This document shows, one piece after another, positions 15,651 through 16,426 of a stretch of DNA of 16,426 nucleotides. Position 1 is the first letter of the stretch, and each line of letters starts with the position of its first letter. A program made the position numbers and the translations under genes. The DNA comes from Cyclobacteriaceae bacterium (GTDB lineage Bacteria > Bacteroidota > Bacteroidia > Cytophagales > Cyclobacteriaceae). The stretch is taken from contig JAKISE010000074.1 of NCBI GenBank assembly GCA_021648745.1, forward strand, positions 1-16,426. Direction: 5' to 3'. Below the pieces are notes generated by a model. It had not been told where the DNA came from. It did no database searches and saw only the letters and a list, made by a program, of their open reading frames with translations.

Positions 15651-15690
15651 CTTTGCGGTCTTTGTGCAAAACTTTGCGTTCTTTGCGGTT
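15651..15690. repeat. Cluster of four CTTTGCG-type repeats
   Basis: Four near-copies of a 9-mer lie side by side: CTTTGCGGT (15651-15659), CTTTGTGCA (15660-15668), then after AAA, CTTTGCGTT (15672-15680) and CTTTGCGGT (15681-15689). They fill the gap between the acyl-CoA ligase and gldC. Similar CTTTGCG-rich strings, often near CACAGAT runs (here CCACAGATCATCTCAGAT at 15629-15646), are to my recollection dispersed in many Bacteroidota genomes. I could not search for this. Confidence 0.6.
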
Positions 15691-15703
15691 AAATTTAATA
15701 GTG

Positions 15704-16039
15704 ATGAAAAAATCAGAAATAAACTTCAAAATTCAATTAGACGAACATAATGTTCCGGAAATCATAAAGTGGAACGCCACCGATAAGCCAGGAGGCCTAG
15801 ACCATACCAAAGCTATTACCATTGGCATTTGGGACGATGTTGAAAAAAACACCATGCGCCTTGACTTGTGGACTAAAGAGATGCCAGTAGATGAAATGAA
15901 AATGTTTTACATTGATGCCCTAAGCGGTATGGCACAAAGCATACTATCTGCCACGGGTGATGAAAAAATGGCCAGTAGCATAAATAAACTTTGCGATACA
16001 TTAGGCAAAGAACTTAAAAGTAATTTAGGAGAGCAATAG
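15704..16039 (+). CDS. gldC: Gliding motility protein GldC
   Basis: GldC (111 residues) is a small soluble protein linked in flavobacteria to surface gliding, where loss reduces colony spreading. Recognisable segments are MKKSEINFKIQLDEHNVPEIIKW, DATKITIGIWD-like HTKAITIGIWDD, DLWTKEMPVDEMK and FYIDALSGMAQSI. It has no signal peptide and no membrane segment. I chose the ATG at 15704. An upstream TTG at 15653 would translate the CTTTGCG repeats, which is unlikely. The gap of 77 bases from the ligase suggests a separate promoter or a loosely attached operon end. Other gld genes are not in the window, and the T9SS-tagged protein at the left edge fits with them functionally. Confidence 0.92.
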   Translation: MKKSEINFKIQLDEHNVPEIIKWNATDKPGGLDHTKAITIGIWDDVEKNTMRLDLWTKEMPVDEMKMFYIDALSGMAQSILSATGDEKMASSINKLCDTLGKELKSNLGEQ

Positions 16040-16082
16040 TGCCAGAGGCTGCCAATACATAATTTATTTAACAGCTACATTT

Positions 16083-16301
16083 CTACTTCAACAACTTCCT
16101 ATCCACCACAAATGGACCAAATGGCAACACAGAAGCAATAAGTGCTACCAAAGTTGTTTTAAAATTCCAATTAAGCTGTTGTCTTATAAACATCACCATA
16201 AATACATACACAATAAATAAAATACCATGTACCATACCCACTACTTGTGTTGGTTGATGATGCCCCCATACATATTTTAAGGGCATTGCAATACCTAGCA
16301 A
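16083..16301 (-). pseudogene. DUF3817 membrane protein, N-terminus missing
   Basis: The 72-codon frame matches the body of the DUF3817 integral membrane family: LGIAMPLKYVWG, then VVGMVHGILFIVYVFMVMFI (helix), an NWNFKTTLVALIASVLPFGPF segment and the terminal VVDRKLLK. Intact members have about 20 further residues at the start (a helix ending SFLLLL-GIAMPLKY, with an EGISF motif). Here the frame begins at a TTG (16299-16301), and the next upstream codons read RLE-V before a stop at about 16313-16315, so the family helix is absent. Homology ends at about 16302. The gene is probably broken by insertion or rearrangement, or the sequence has an assembly join. It converges on gldC, 43 bases away. 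Confidence 0.7.
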
Positions 16302-16426
16302 CCTGAGTTCGACCTAAGGAATACTGTCAGCTTTAAGTGAAAATTCCATAAACGACTCAAATTTATGTAGGACTAACAAGTTACTTCAAATAAATTGGAG
16401 TAAGTTTAGGGAAATTTCACTAAAGC
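16302..16426. other. Unassigned sequence after the DUF3817 break, possible insertion-sequence end
   Basis: The 125 bases beyond the break contain no supported gene. The junction starts CCTGAGTTCGACCTAAGGAA, which has the look of an insertion-sequence terminal repeat. The opposite end and any transposase lie outside the window, so the family cannot be named. Confidence 0.35.

Noticed and set aside
15653..15703. TTG-started extension of GldC
   Set aside because: It would translate the CTTTGCG repeat; the family begins at MKKSEINFKI.
16318..16426. 36-codon open frame to the right edge on the plus strand
   Set aside because: No start codon or known motif, and too short to support as a transposase fragment.

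Overview
The window looks like chromosome of a gliding, low-GC marine-type Bacteroidota, most likely order Cytophagales. The evidence is a large secreted protein with a type IX secretion (T9SS) C-terminal sorting domain, a GldC gliding protein, a DUF3098 protein directly after ftsX, and two TAnnTTTG promoter boxes of the Bacteroidota housekeeping type. The species cannot be fixed from this sequence alone.

Layout. (1) 147-4208, minus strand: a 1353-residue secreted multi-blade BNR/sortilin-type protein with a T9SS tag. It is divergent across an AT-rich gap from (2) 4372-5437, plus strand: an overlapping pair, a 6-pyruvoyl-tetrahydropterin synthase family enzyme and GTP cyclohydrolase I (folE), the first steps of pterin or queuosine synthesis. 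(3) 5551-7737: a membrane-bound ion-pumping pyrophosphatase (hppA) with its own promoter box and a clear terminator. (4) 7806-8234: a secreted DUF2147 protein. (5) 8235-8708: a 474-base gap with no gene. It holds a 181-base-period tandem duplication, several perfect palindromes and an intrinsic terminator, and is the least explained part of the window. (6) 8709-10087: an ECF sigma factor and a single-pass membrane protein that looks like its anti-sigma partner. (7) 10146-15626: a tightly packed envelope/housekeeping cluster, ftsX - DUF3098 - uppP - truB - ribF - acetoacetyl-CoA synthetase, with overlaps or gaps of 1-3 bases. (8) 15704-16039: gldC, preceded by a cluster of CTTTGCG repeats. (9) 16083-16301, minus strand: a DUF3817 membrane protein gene that has lost its N-terminal end at a sharp break, followed by about 125 bases of unassigned sequence that may be the end of an insertion sequence.

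How the genes work together. FtsX, UppP and the sigma/anti-sigma pair all concern the cell envelope. TruB and RibF are housekeeping genes (tRNA pseudouridine, FMN/FAD). The pyrophosphatase recovers energy from PPi, which reactions such as the acyl-CoA ligase release. The big BNR protein and GldC belong to the T9SS/gliding lifestyle. I see no defence system, CRISPR array, tRNA, rRNA or complete mobile element. The most novel material is non-coding: the duplicated element in 8231-8512 and the operator-like palindromes upstream of the sigma factor gene.
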